Shown here in pieces: positions 14,848-23,609 of a stretch of 64,000 bases of DNA (its first letter is position 1; every line of letters starts with the position of its first letter). The DNA comes from Beutenbergia cavernae DSM 12333 (GTDB lineage: Bacteria; Actinomycetota; Actinomycetes; Actinomycetales; Beutenbergiaceae). Location: the NCBI RefSeq assembly GCF_000023105.1, contig NC_012669.1, positions 2,233,025 through 2,297,024 of the forward strand. Reading direction: 5' to 3'. The notes under the pieces are model-generated. The model did not search any database, was not told where the DNA came from, and saw only the letters and a program-made list of their open reading frames with translations. The translations under genes and the position numbers were made by a program.

Positions 14848-17351
14848 GGGGCCGCCACGAGGAGGGCGACCGGGGCGTCGCCGAGAAGGTCGGTGAGCCG
14901 GTGCGAGCCCGGCTCCCAGCTCCGTCCGGGTGCGAGCGCATCGATCCACGCGACGCCCGTCGACGGGCCCTCCGGCAGCACGAGCGTGTGCTCGCCCCAC
15001 CCGCCGAGGCGGTCCAGCTGCCGTTGGAGGCGGGCGACGACGGCCACGATCCGCGGTACTCCGCGTCCGGTGCGCGCGTACGCGACGGCGTGCCCGGTGG
15101 AGGTCGGCAGCGGCGTGTACCCCGCGTCCGCGCCGCGCACCGCGTCCGGGTGGGAGCGCCGGGCGTGCAGCGCAGCGGCGACGAGAGCGAGCTTCGCGTC
15201 CGCGAGCCCCGGCGGGAGGCCGCCGCCGGACCGCTCGAGGCGGTCCAGCGCCGCCGCCAGCGCGGCATGGTCGACCGGGCGCCTGTTGTCCGGGTCCACG
15301 AGGGCCACCGTCGTCGTCTCCGTGCCCTGGTACACGTCGGCGACGCCGGGCAGCGTCAGCTGGAGGAGCACCTGGCCGAGCGTCGCCGTCCGCACCGATC
15401 GCTCTGTGCGGCGGACCCAGTCGAGCATCAGGTCCCGCACGGCGGGCTCGGCGAGGACCGCCGTCGCGAACGTCACGAGGTCCCGCTCACGCTCCTCGTC
15501 GCCGTCGGTCCAGCTCGTCCAGTCCTTGGCCTCCCGCGCGGCCTTGAGCAGGTAGTGCGTGAGCCGATCCGCGTCGATCGGGCCGTCGGCGGTCCACGTC
15601 CCGGCGAGCGTCTGCCACAGGAGGTTCTCGGTGCGGCCGTCCAGCTGCGCCGGGCGGACCGGCTCCGTGACGGTGCGGAGCAGGCCGACCTGCGCCGTCC
15701 ACTCGCCGGCGTACTCCGACAGGACGCCGAGACGCGCGCGGACGTCGGCACCACGCTTCGTGTCGTGGGTCGTGCCGGCGGTCATCCCCGCGGGCCAGCG
15801 CGCCTGAGCGCGAGCCGCCCAGGCGTGGAGGACGTCCGGGCCGATCGCGAACGTCCCCGGCGAACCGCCGACCTCGCACAGGCTCACGAGATGCGTCCAC
15901 CGGTAGAACGCCGTGTCCTCGACGCCCTTCGCCATCACGGCTCCGCACACCTGCTGGAAGCGGACGACGATCTCGTCGCGCCGCGCCTCTCGCAGCCGGC
16001 CCGCGCTTCCCGCCTCCCGCCCGAGCACCAGGTCGACGACGACGTCGAGCGTGTCGCCGCGCTCGGCGTCCAGACGTTCCCGTGCCCGCTGCGCCGCCTC
16101 GGCGACGACGTGCTCGCTCACCGGCGGGGCCACCTCGCCCGGCACGACGTAGGCGCGGTAGCGGTCGAACGCGACGAGCAGCTCGACGAGGCAGTCCTGC
16201 AGGGCGCGCCACGTGTGGTCGCGCAGGCGGATGTCGTCGGCGCAGACGTCGGCGAGCAACGTCGTCAACCGGTGCACCTCGGCGTAGAGCGACTCGGCCA
16301 CGATCTGCCGCTTGGCCGCCTCGACGACGTCGGCCAGGCCACCGGGAGCGTCGCCGGTGAGGGTGTGCATCAGCGCGGCCAGGTCGACGGCGCCGGCCGG
16401 GTCGTGGAGGACCTGGTTGATGCGCCAGGCGGCGTCGTACCCGGTGGTGCCGGCGACCGGCCAGTCACCGGGCAGCTCCTCGTCGGCCTCGAGGATCTTC
16501 TCGGCGGCCACCCACGCCCCGCCCGTGCGCTCGTCGAGGCGACGGAGGTAGCCGCGCGGGTCGGCCAGACCGTCGGGGTGGTCCACGCGCAGCCCGTCGA
16601 CCAGCCCGGCCTCGACGAGCTCCAGCACGAGCGCGTGGGTCGCCTCGAACACCTCGTCGCGTTCGACCCGTAGCGCGACGAGCGTGCCGACGTCGAAGAA
16701 CCGCCGGTAGTTCAGCTCCTCGTTCGCCACCCGCCAGTAGGCCAGGCGGTAGTGCTGCGTCTCGAGCTGCTCCGCGAGCGGGAGGCTCTCGGTGCCGGCA
16801 CGGACCGGGAACACATGGTCGTGGTAGCGCAGCACGCGCTGCTCCAGCCCGCCCACGTCCGCGACGTCGGGCACGATCTCCCCGCGGGCGAGCGCCGTCC
16901 CGATGCGGCTGCCGAGTACCGGCATGAGGATCGTGGGCTCGTCGCCCGACCAGTCGACGTCGAACCACGACGCGTACGGCGACGCCTGGCCGTGGCCGAG
17001 CACCGACCACAGGGCTGTGTTGTGCCAGGCGGGCGTGGGCACGGCCATGTGGTTCGGCACGATGTCGAGGACGACGCAGAGCCCGCGGTCGTGGGCCGCG
17101 CGCGCGAGCCGTTCGAAGGCGGGCCGGCCGCCGAGGACGTCGCTGATCCGCGAGTGGTCGACGACGTCGTACCCGTGGGTCGATCCCGGCGCGGCGGTCA
17201 GCACGGGGGAGAGGTACAGGTCGGTGACGCCGAGCCGGTCCAGGTAGGGCAGGAGAGCGCGGGCGTCGTCGAACGTCAGGTCGGGCCCGAGCTGCAGCCG
17301 GTACGTCGAGACCGGGGTGCGCGGCGCGGGCCGGGGCGACGGCGCGCTCAC
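14844..17351 (-). CDS. treY: Malto-oligosyltrehalose synthase
   Basis: An 835-residue GH13 enzyme that isomerises the reducing-end alpha-1,4 bond of maltodextrins to alpha,alpha-1,1, making maltooligosyl-trehalose. Diagnostic segments are STYRLQLGPDLTFDDA and PYLDRLGVTDLYLSPVL at the N terminus, the VLDIVPNHMAV loop, the nucleophile Asp in GLRVDHPDGLADP, the acid Glu in VAAEKILEADEELP and the third Asp in TAGTTHDTKRGADVRARL. The length is at the longer end for the family. The GTG at 17351 overlaps the glgX stop by four bases, and its own stop overlaps the treZ start the same way, so all three are translationally coupled. Confidence 0.95.
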   Translation of the reverse strand: MSAPSPRPAPRTPVSTYRLQLGPDLTFDDARALLPYLDRLGVTDLYLSPVLTAAPGSTHGYDVVDHSRISDVLGGRPAFERLARAAHDRGLCVVLDIVPNHMAVPTPAWHNTALWSVLGHGQASPYASWFDVDWSGDEPTILMPVLGSRIGTALARGEIVPDVADVGGLEQRVLRYHDHVFPVRAGTESLPLAEQLETQHYRLAYWRVANEELNYRRFFDVGTLVALRVERDEVFEATHALVLELVEAGLVDGLRVDHPDGLADPRGYLRRLDERTGGAWVAAEKILEADEELPGDWPVAGTTGYDAAWRINQVLHDPAGAVDLAALMHTLTGDAPGGLADVVEAAKRQIVAESLYAEVHRLTTLLADVCADDIRLRDHTWRALQDCLVELLVAFDRYRAYVVPGEVAPPVSEHVVAEAAQRARERLDAERGDTLDVVVDLVLGREAGSAGRLREARRDEIVVRFQQVCGAVMAKGVEDTAFYRWTHLVSLCEVGGSPGTFAIGPDVLHAWAARAQARWPAGMTAGTTHDTKRGADVRARLGVLSEYAGEWTAQVGLLRTVTEPVRPAQLDGRTENLLWQTLAGTWTADGPIDADRLTHYLLKAAREAKDWTSWTDGDEERERDLVTFATAVLAEPAVRDLMLDWVRRTERSVRTATLGQVLLQLTLPGVADVYQGTETTTVALVDPDNRRPVDHAALAAALDRLERSGGGLPPGLADAKLALVAAALHARRSHPDAVRGADAGYTPLPTSTGHAVAYARTGRGVPRIVAVVARLQRQLDRLGGWGEHTLVLPEGPSTGVAWIDALAPGRSWEPGSHRLTDLLGDAPVALLVAAP

Positions 17352-19513
17352 GCCTGGAGCCCGTCCTGCTCCGTGCCGGCCTCGCGGAGCGTGCTCGGCC
17401 GGCCCAGGACCGCGACGCTGTGCGCGGCGAGCCGCACCGTCGCCCCGCCCGCGAGCACCTGCCAGGTCTCGATCGAGGAGTCCGTGTCGAGCACGCCCTC
17501 CCAGGCGGTGCCGTAGTACGCCGGCGGCAGGACGAAGTCGATCGGGTCGCGGTTCGCGTTGAACAGCAGGAGGAACGAGTCGTCGACGATCGGCGCACCG
17601 CGCTCGTCCGGCTCACCGATCGCGTCGCCGTTCAGGAAGACCATGACGGCGCGGGCCTGGGCCGTGTTCCACTCCTCGGGAGTCATGGTGGCGCCGGCCG
17701 GCGTGAACCAGGCGATGTCCTCGACCTGGTGGCCGTCGGCGTCCGTCGTCCGCCCGTCGAAGAACCGACGACGCCGGAAGACCGGGTGCTCGTTCCGGAG
17801 CCGGATGACCTGGCGGGTGAACTCTAGGAGCGCGGTGCCGGCGGCGTCGACACCGTCCCAGTCCATCCACGCGAGCTCGTTGTCCTGGCAGTAGACGTTG
17901 TTGTTGCCCCGCTGCGTGCGGCCGATCTCGTCGCCGTGCGCGAGCATCGGCACGCCCTGGGAGAGCAGCAGCGTGGTGAGGAAGTTGCGCTGCTGGCGCG
18001 CCCGCAGCGTGCGGATCGACTCGTCGTCCGTGGGGCCCTCGACGCCACAGTTCCAGGACCGGTTGTGCGACTCGCCGTCCTTGTTGTCCTCGCCGTTGGC
18101 GTCGTTGTGCTTCTCGTTGTAGGAGACGAGGTCGGCGAGCGTGAAGCCGTCGTGCGCCGTGATGAAGTTGATCGAGGCGATCGGCTTGCGGCCGGTGTGC
18201 TCGTACAGGTCGGCGGAGCCGGTCAGGCGGCTCGCGAACTCGCCGAGCGTGGCCGGCTCGCCGCGCCAGAAGTCGCGCACCGTGTCGCGGTAGCGCCCGT
18301 TCCACTCCGTCCACAGCGGTGGGAACCCGCCCACCTGGTAGCCGCCGTCGCCCAGGTCCCACGGTTCGGCGATCAGCTTCACCTGCGAGATGACCGGGTC
18401 CTGGTGCACGAGGTCGAAGAAGGCGCTCAGCCTGTCGACCTCGTGGAACTGCCGGGCGAGGGTGGCGGCCAGGTCGAAGCGGAACCCGTCGACGTGCATG
18501 TCCGTCACCCAGTAGCGCAGCGAGTCCATGATCAGCTGCAGCACGTTCGGCGAGCGCATGAGCAGGGAGTTGCCCGTGCCGGTCGTGTCGAAGTAGTGCA
18601 GGCGGTCGTCGTCGACCAGGCGGTAGTACGCGGCGTTGTCGATGCCGCGGAACGAGAGGGTCGGACCCATGTGGTTGCCCTCAGCGGTGTGGTTGTAGAC
18701 GACGTCGAGGATCACCTCGATGTCCGCTTCGTGCAGCGCCTTCACCGCTGTCTTGAACTCCTGCACCTGCTCGCCGCGGGTGCCGAAGCTCGCGTACGCG
18801 TTGTGCGGGGCGAAGAAGCCGATCGTGTTGTAGCCCCAGTAGTTGGACAGACCCTTGCTCACGAGCGTGGCGTCGTTGACGAACTGGTGCACGGGCATGA
18901 GCTCGATGGCGGTGACGCCGAGCTGCGTCAGGTGCTCGATCGTGGCCGGGTGCGCGAGGGCGGCGTAGGAGCCGCGGATCTCCTCGGGGATGCTCGGGTG
19001 GGTCTTCGTGAGACCGCGCACGTGCGCCTCGTAGATGACGCTGCGGTGGTACTCGTGCTCCGGCGGGCGGTCGTGGCCCCAGTCGAAGAACGGGCTGGTC
19101 ACGACGGACGTCATCGTGTGCTGGCGCGAGTCGGCGGTGTTGAGCGCGCTCGTCGGCGACGGCGTCTCGCCGAAGGAGTAGGAGTAGAGCGACTCGTCGC
19201 CGTCGACGACGCCGTCGTGCGCCTTCGCGTACGGGTCGAGCAGGAACTTGGCCGGGTTGCACCAGTGCCCTTCGGCGGGATCCCACGGGCCGTGCACGCG
19301 GTAGCCGTACCGCTGACCCGGGCCGACGCCGGGCAGGTACACGTGCCAGACATGCGCATCCGCCTCGGTGACCTCGACGCGCTGCTCCGCTCCGCCGTCG
19401 TCGACGAGGCACAGCTCGACACGCTCCGCCACGGACGAGAAGAGGGCGAAGTTCGTGCCCGATCCGTCGTACGTCGCCCCGAGCGGGTAGGGGTGGCCGG
19501 GCCAGATCTGCAT
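17348..19513 (-). CDS. glgX: Glycogen debranching enzyme GlgX/TreX
   Basis: A 721-residue GH13 isoamylase-type enzyme that removes alpha-1,6 branches from glycogen, feeding linear chains to TreY and TreZ. It begins with a CBM48 domain (PYPLGATYDGSGTNFALFSS). The barrel carries VILDVVYNHTAEGNHMGP, the nucleophile Asp in FRFDLAATLARQFHEVD, the acid Glu in LIAEPWDLGDGGYQVG and the third Asp in NFITAHDGFTLADLVSYN. The loop EKHNDANGEDNKDGESHN is typical of GlgX/TreX. The ATG at 19513 gives the family N terminus MQIWPGHPYPLG; an in-frame upstream extension is not conserved. It is the first gene of the tre operon. Confidence 0.95.
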   Translation of the reverse strand: MQIWPGHPYPLGATYDGSGTNFALFSSVAERVELCLVDDGGAEQRVEVTEADAHVWHVYLPGVGPGQRYGYRVHGPWDPAEGHWCNPAKFLLDPYAKAHDGVVDGDESLYSYSFGETPSPTSALNTADSRQHTMTSVVTSPFFDWGHDRPPEHEYHRSVIYEAHVRGLTKTHPSIPEEIRGSYAALAHPATIEHLTQLGVTAIELMPVHQFVNDATLVSKGLSNYWGYNTIGFFAPHNAYASFGTRGEQVQEFKTAVKALHEADIEVILDVVYNHTAEGNHMGPTLSFRGIDNAAYYRLVDDDRLHYFDTTGTGNSLLMRSPNVLQLIMDSLRYWVTDMHVDGFRFDLAATLARQFHEVDRLSAFFDLVHQDPVISQVKLIAEPWDLGDGGYQVGGFPPLWTEWNGRYRDTVRDFWRGEPATLGEFASRLTGSADLYEHTGRKPIASINFITAHDGFTLADLVSYNEKHNDANGEDNKDGESHNRSWNCGVEGPTDDESIRTLRARQQRNFLTTLLLSQGVPMLAHGDEIGRTQRGNNNVYCQDNELAWMDWDGVDAAGTALLEFTRQVIRLRNEHPVFRRRRFFDGRTTDADGHQVEDIAWFTPAGATMTPEEWNTAQARAVMVFLNGDAIGEPDERGAPIVDDSFLLLFNANRDPIDFVLPPAYYGTAWEGVLDTDSSIETWQVLAGGATVRLAAHSVAVLGRPSTLREAGTEQDGLQA

Positions 19514-19599
19514 GGGCGACAGAGTCTCACGGGCCGACGGCGTGCGCCGGGGTGCGCCCGGCTGCGCCGTGCGAGACGGCCTGCGGCAGTCGCCGCGGC

Positions 19600-19605
19600 T
19601 AGCGT
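19600..19605 (+). promoter_or_regulatory. -10 element TAGCGT upstream of the 19642 membrane-protein gene
   Basis: TAGCGT places transcription start near 19612, leaving a leader of about 30 nt that contains the ribosome-binding site GAGGAGGG. It lies in the divergent glgX/membrane-protein gap. Confidence 0.4.
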
Positions 19606-19641
19606 GGGGCCGACGGGGCCAGGGGCGACCGAGGAGGGACC

Positions 19642-20073
19642 ATGGCAGCTGCACCTGCGTCGACGCCTGCCACTCCGGACGCGCGTCCGCGCCGGCGAAC
19701 GCCTGCGGGGATCGCGAGGTGGGTGGCGTTCGGTCTCGCGTGCGTCGCGGTCGGGTACCTGCTCCTCGTGCCGGTCTATGCCGGCGTGGAGGCGACGTCG
19801 ACGGGGTCGGCCGTGGAGACGACGGCGACGCTGCTGGAGGTGAACGGTCCGACCGCCCTGGTGTCGCTGGCGTTCCCGATCGTGATGACGATCGTGCCGA
19901 TCCTCGTGGGCGGGCGACGCGGCCGGGTCGTCAGCGTCCTGTGCACCGTGCTGCTCGTCGCGTTCGTGATCCTCGGCGGCTTCTCGATCGGGCTGTTCTT
20001 CGCCCCGGCGGGGCTCGCGGCGATCGTGGGGTTGTTCCTGCGCGACACGGGATCGGCGCCGGCCGAGCCTTGA
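19642..20073 (+). CDS. Small four-helix membrane protein, unknown function
   Basis: A 143-residue protein with a basic, Ala/Pro-rich cytoplasmic N terminus and four predicted membrane helices: WVAFGLACVAVGYLLLVPVYAG (about 27-48), LVSLAFPIVMTIVPILVGG (71-90), VVSVLCTVLLVAFVILGGFSI (95-115) and LFFAPAGLAAIVGLFL (117-132). No family is recognised. GAGGAGGG lies 4-5 nt before the ATG, a strong ribosome-binding site. It is divergent from glgX and converges on the alpha/beta-hydrolase gene. Codon use is like its neighbours. Confidence 0.75.
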   Translation: MAAAPASTPATPDARPRRRTPAGIARWVAFGLACVAVGYLLLVPVYAGVEATSTGSAVETTATLLEVNGPTALVSLAFPIVMTIVPILVGGRRGRVVSVLCTVLLVAFVILGGFSIGLFFAPAGLAAIVGLFLRDTGSAPAEP

Positions 20074-20115
20074 ACCGCGTTCGTGCGTGGCTCAGGTGAG
20101 CGCCGCGCGCTCGGC

Positions 20116-21819
20116 CTACGAGTCGCCGGCGAGGTGCTCGCGCAACCGCGTCGTGTCCGCGTCCGTCCACCCGTCTGGGGGGGCGACGGCGGCCCACGCG
20201 TCGGCGTACGCCTCGCGGTAGCGGTGGCCGAACTCCATCGGGACGTCGGGGGAGCCGGCCAGGAACATGTCGCCGGTCAGCTGGAGGAACGTGATGCCGG
20301 GGATCCACACGAGCCCCGGCAGCACGTCCTGGCCCGGCGGCTCGGCGAGCCAGTCCGGCCGCCGCCACACGGCGTCGAAGTCCCACCAGACGACGCCGTC
20401 GGACGGGTGCTGCACGTAGACGACTCGCGGGTCGCCCCAGTCCTCGCCCAGGGAGGTCAGCCCCTGGTCTCCATCGTTCCGCGTGGCCCAACGCACGAAC
20501 GCGCCGTCGTCCAGCACGGGATGGATCTCCGGTGACCCGGCGTCACGCGAGCCGGTCAGGCGGGTCCACAGGGGGGTGAACCGGGGCGTCCCCACCCACA
20601 CGGCGCCGTCGACCCGGTCCGCCACGTCGTCGAGCGTGCGGAACGGCCCTTGGCTCCCGAACGCCCCGAGCGACTCCCCGAACAGGAGCAGACGTGGGCG
20701 CTCGTCCTCGGGGAGCTCCGCCCACCTGGTGGTCACGGCGTCGAGCAGCGCCTGCCCGGCGAGCTCGGGGACGGCGCGGTCCGCGACGAGGGTCACCCAG
20801 CTCGGGTTCGTGGAGTACTGGAGCGCGGCGACGGCGGTGTCGCCCGCGTGCAGGAGCTCGAGCGCCGTCACGGCTGCGGGGTCGACCCAACCGGTGCCGG
20901 TCGTGGTGACGAGCGCCAGCGCCTCGCGCGACCACGCGTCGGTCCGGTCCAGCTCGGCGACCACCCGGGCGGCGGCGTCAGCGAGCCGGTCCGTGGGAGC
21001 GTCCGACGCCGTCGCGGATCCCGCGACCCCCGCGTAGACGCGGATCGGTTCCAGGGCATCGCCGCCGGTGTACTCGGCGATCCCGTCGGCGCCCGGGCCG
21101 CCCGCCACGAAGATCCGGCCCTCGTAGCCGAGCGTGTCCCACTCCTCGAGCGACGACGGCGACCCGGACCGCTCCGGCTCCTCCGGCTGCTCGACGCCGG
21201 CGCGCGTCGTCGTGTCGCGCGTGCGGAACGACGCCTCGATGGGCGCCAGCAGCAGCGGCTGGACGACGCCCGACACCAGCCCGACCAGCACGACGACCGC
21301 CACCGCAGCGCCGACCCACGCCGCGACGCCGTGCGGCAGCCACCGGCCCAGGAGACGACCCAGGGCCCGCGCCGTGCCGCGGACCCCGCGGGCGATCCCG
21401 AGCAGCAGCAGGGCGAGCACGGCGCCACCCACGACGACGAGCACGTACTGCGGCGACGGCGTGGCATCGAGGCCCCACAACCGGGCGAGCTCGCGCTGGG
21501 CACCGGCCCCGATCACGAGGCCGGCCGGGACCAGGACCACCGCCGCGACGGCGATCGACCACCGTGCGCGCCGACGCGCCGCGGCTCCCGGCCGCCACGG
21601 AAGACGGAGCGCTGTGAGCAGCCACCACAGCGCGACGCCGGCGGCGTAGCCGAGGACGGCGCACGCACCCGAGATCACCGTCTGGTAGACGGCGCCGCGC
21701 GGGACGAGCGACGGCGCCGTCGACGCGACGAACGCGAGCAGGGCCCCCGCGAGGCCGGGCAGGGAGAACGAGCGGCCGAGTCGCGTGAGAGCGCGGGCGA
21801 CGGCGGAGAGCGCGGGCAT
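20116..21819 (-). CDS. Membrane-anchored alpha/beta-hydrolase family protein
   Basis: A 567-residue protein of the Abhydrolase_9 type. The N-terminal 210 residues hold four or five membrane segments (SLPGLAGALLAFVAS, GACAVLGYAAGVALWWLL, WSIAVAAVVLVPAGLVIG, VVVGGAVLALLLLGIARG, VGAAVAVVVLVGLVSGVV). The C-terminal extracytoplasmic or cytoplasmic domain has the nucleophile elbow GESLGAFGSQ, preceded by FVAGGPGADG and LELLHAGDTAVAALQYS and followed by WVGTPRFTPLW. Substrates are unknown. The ATG at 21819 is 8 nt from TAGGAT, so it may be leaderless, although AGGA could also serve as a ribosome-binding site. Confidence 0.85.
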   Translation of the reverse strand: MPALSAVARALTRLGRSFSLPGLAGALLAFVASTAPSLVPRGAVYQTVISGACAVLGYAAGVALWWLLTALRLPWRPGAAARRRARWSIAVAAVVLVPAGLVIGAGAQRELARLWGLDATPSPQYVLVVVGGAVLALLLLGIARGVRGTARALGRLLGRWLPHGVAAWVGAAVAVVVLVGLVSGVVQPLLLAPIEASFRTRDTTTRAGVEQPEEPERSGSPSSLEEWDTLGYEGRIFVAGGPGADGIAEYTGGDALEPIRVYAGVAGSATASDAPTDRLADAAARVVAELDRTDAWSREALALVTTTGTGWVDPAAVTALELLHAGDTAVAALQYSTNPSWVTLVADRAVPELAGQALLDAVTTRWAELPEDERPRLLLFGESLGAFGSQGPFRTLDDVADRVDGAVWVGTPRFTPLWTRLTGSRDAGSPEIHPVLDDGAFVRWATRNDGDQGLTSLGEDWGDPRVVYVQHPSDGVVWWDFDAVWRRPDWLAEPPGQDVLPGLVWIPGITFLQLTGDMFLAGSPDVPMEFGHRYREAYADAWAAVAPPDGWTDADTTRLREHLAGDS

Positions 21820-21827
21820 CGCTCGTG

Positions 21828-21833
21828 ATCCTA
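21828..21833 (-). promoter_or_regulatory. -10 element TAGGAT of the alpha/beta-hydrolase gene
   Basis: TAGGAT on the minus strand ends 8 nt before the ATG at 21819, consistent with a leaderless or near-leaderless message. Confidence 0.4.
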
Positions 21834-21900
21834 GGTGCGCGCTGAGCGCAGCCCGACCCGGGCGGCGTCACCCGGTGCCCGCGCGGCGAGAGGTCGCAGC

Positions 21901-21931
21901 GCGCCGCGCCGCCGCGCCGCCGCGCCGCCGG
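21901..21931. repeat. GCC/GCG short tandem repeat
   Basis: About three copies of a 9-bp unit (gccgccgcg) form a pure G/C run in the short gap between the AbiEi-like gene stop and the hydrolase promoter. No function is evident. Confidence 0.5.
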
Positions 21932-21967
21932 GCACTGCCGAGTTCGTACCTCGGCGGCGAGCTCGCG

Positions 21968-22963
21968 TCAGTCCGGCGGCATCGCGAGTGCCCGACGTGG
22001 CGTCAGGCGCGCGCGCACGGAGTCCGGGAACTTGGACAGCAGCCAGGACGTGGCCAGTTCCGGGTCAGCGAGACGACCGCGGGTGACCCGGTGGACGGCG
22101 ACGCCGGTGCTCTCGATCGCATCCTGGCGGACCTTCTCGTCGGCGACGACGGCCGCGACCGCGCCGTTCCCGTCGTACTTGACGGCGCCGTCGTACTCGA
22201 ACGTGATGGCACGCGCGGGCCAGTCGGGCCCGGTCGCCGGCCAAGCGATGTCGCTGAAGTAGCGGCGGCCGTCGGCGGCGACCTCCCATTGGCAGATCGG
22301 CGCCGGCAGCCCGGCGACGAGCCCCAGCCATCGCGTGCGGGTCTCGCCGGGCGACGCCGAGAACCCGTCGGCGAACGTGAGCACGGCGCGCGCTCGCACC
22401 ACGTGCCGGCCCGGCCCGAGCGCAGAGAGGAGCGCCACGAGCTCGGCGCGAACCGCCTCCTGACGTGACTCGGAGGTCGATCGTGCGAAGACCTCGACCG
22501 CGGCGAGCTGCCGCAGTGCGCCGTCGGCGACGATCAGCCCCTCCTGTGGTGACAGGACCCGCGCGCAGTCGATGGCCGTCCGGGCCGGCGTGGTGACGGG
22601 CAGTCCGGCGACCTCCACGATGTCGGCGTCCGTGAGGCCCGAGCGAACGTGTCGGCGGATGTCGGTTCGCCCGCAGCGCGTCGGGAGCACCGTCTGCACG
22701 ACGTCGACGACGCCCGGTCGCACCGTCACCGGCCATCGGTGCAGCAGTGCCGCGGTCTCGTGACTGAACGCGAACCGCGTGGTGAGCCGATCGGCGACGG
22801 CCACGCACCGCGCGAGGAGCTCCTCGGACGCACGATCCCAGGGGGAGTCTGCGACGAGGGGTCTCCGGTACGCCCCGCGTCTGATCCGGTCGAGCTCGCC
22901 GCGGCGCTGCAGGCCGCGCAAGGCGTCCGAACCGAACTCGCGGACGGTCAGCACCTTCGGCAT
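21968..22963 (-). CDS. AbiEi-type winged-helix protein with C-terminal endonuclease-like domain
   Basis: A 331-residue protein of a common actinobacterial type. The N-terminal part resembles the AbiEi antitoxin wing (VREFGSDALRGLQRRGELDRIRRGAYR, then a region with TRFAFSHETAALLHRWPV and the TTPARTAIDCARVL segment). The C-terminal 90 residues resemble DUF559/Vsr-like nucleases: ITFEYDGAVKYDG, then DEKVRQDAIESTGVAVHRVTRG. No AbiEii toxin gene is adjacent, so it is an orphan. A TACGGT -10 (22980-22985) places transcription start just before the ATG at 22963; the ATG at 22978 is an alternative. It lies about 260 bases from the tRNA cluster. Confidence 0.75.
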   Translation of the reverse strand: MPKVLTVREFGSDALRGLQRRGELDRIRRGAYRRPLVADSPWDRASEELLARCVAVADRLTTRFAFSHETAALLHRWPVTVRPGVVDVVQTVLPTRCGRTDIRRHVRSGLTDADIVEVAGLPVTTPARTAIDCARVLSPQEGLIVADGALRQLAAVEVFARSTSESRQEAVRAELVALLSALGPGRHVVRARAVLTFADGFSASPGETRTRWLGLVAGLPAPICQWEVAADGRRYFSDIAWPATGPDWPARAITFEYDGAVKYDGNGAVAAVVADEKVRQDAIESTGVAVHRVTRGRLADPELATSWLLSKFPDSVRARLTPRRALAMPPD

Positions 22964-23176
22964 CCCCGGCGACGTCATCACCGTAGGGTGCTCGCTCGGC
23001 GCGAGCTCGCGCCGGCGCGAGCGGGTGACCTGTGGACAACGGCCGTCGGATTCCCGGGGTGCGGCCCGGAGCGTGGGACGCATGGCCCGCCGAGGTACGA
23101 GCTCGAGCCTTTCGCGACGGCGGGGACCGACGTCGAGCCAGGTGATCCGGCGCCGACCGCCGCCCTGAACGACGAA

Positions 23177-23204
23177 ACGCCGCCTCGGCGAACCGAAGCG
23201 GCGT
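23177..23204 (-). terminator. Terminator of tRNA-Gly-Cys-Val operon
   Basis: A stem of 7 plus 4 base pairs with one mismatch (acgccgc...gcggcgt around a CGAA/TTCG loop) lies about 20 nt past the tRNA-Val CCA end. Read on the minus strand, the stem is followed by TTTCGTCG. Confidence 0.7.
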
Positions 23205-23226
23205 CGTGCCGTTCTCGACAGCGTGG

Positions 23227-23298
23227 TGGGCGATACTGGGATCGAACCAGTGACCTCTTCCGTGTCAGGGAAGCGCGCTACCGCTGCGCCAATCGCCC
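23227..23298 (-). tRNA. tRNA-Val (GAC)
   Basis: A 72-nt cloverleaf with acceptor gggcgat/atcgccc, anticodon loop ctGACac between cttcc and ggaag, T-loop TTCGATC and discriminator A. The 3' CCA is encoded (23224-23226). It is the last gene of a Gly-Cys-Val cluster on the minus strand. Confidence 0.96.
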
Positions 23299-23304
23299 GG
23301 TGCG

Positions 23305-23375
23305 AGGTGGAGACGGGATTCGAACCCGTGTAGACGGCTTTGCAGGCCGCTGCCTCGCCTCTCGGCCACTCCACC
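23305..23375 (-). tRNA. tRNA-Cys (GCA)
   Basis: A 71-nt cloverleaf with acceptor ggtggag/ctccacc, anticodon loop ctGCAaa, T-loop TTCGAAT and the U73 discriminator typical of tRNA-Cys. CCA is not encoded. It is the middle gene of the cluster, 6 nt from tRNA-Val. Confidence 0.95.
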
Positions 23376-23407
23376 ACTGGGTGCACCCACTGGTGGTGGT
23401 GCCTCCG

Positions 23408-23480
23408 AGCGGACGACGGGATTCGAACCCGCGACCCTCACCTTGGCAAGGTGATGCTCTACCAACTGAGCCACGTCCGC
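23408..23480 (-). tRNA. tRNA-Gly (GCC)
   Basis: A 73-nt cloverleaf with acceptor gcggacg/cgtccgc, anticodon loop ttGCCaa between cacct and aggtg, T-loop TTCGAAT and discriminator U as in bacterial tRNA-Gly. CCA is not encoded. It is the first gene of the cluster. Confidence 0.96.
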
Positions 23481-23513
23481 GTGCGGTCCGCGGTCTCCCG
23501 CGGTGCGGCCTTG

Positions 23514-23543
23514 ACTTTAGCCGAGGGACACGGGGTAGTCCAA
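23514..23543 (-). promoter_or_regulatory. Promoter of tRNA-Gly-Cys-Val operon
   Basis: On the minus strand TTGGAC (23538-23543) and TAAAGT (23514-23519) are separated by 18 nt. This is one of the clearest housekeeping-sigma promoters in the window, about 34 nt upstream of mature tRNA-Gly. Confidence 0.7.
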
Positions 23544-23609
23544 CTCGCCTCGCGCCGTGTCCGAGGAACGGGCAGGGAGCGCGCCGGGCCCCGGTGGCAG
23601 GATGGCGGG

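Noticed and set aside
21901-21931. GCC/GCG repeat as a coding or regulatory element
   Set aside because: Short, low-complexity and not part of any supported gene; recorded only as a repeat.
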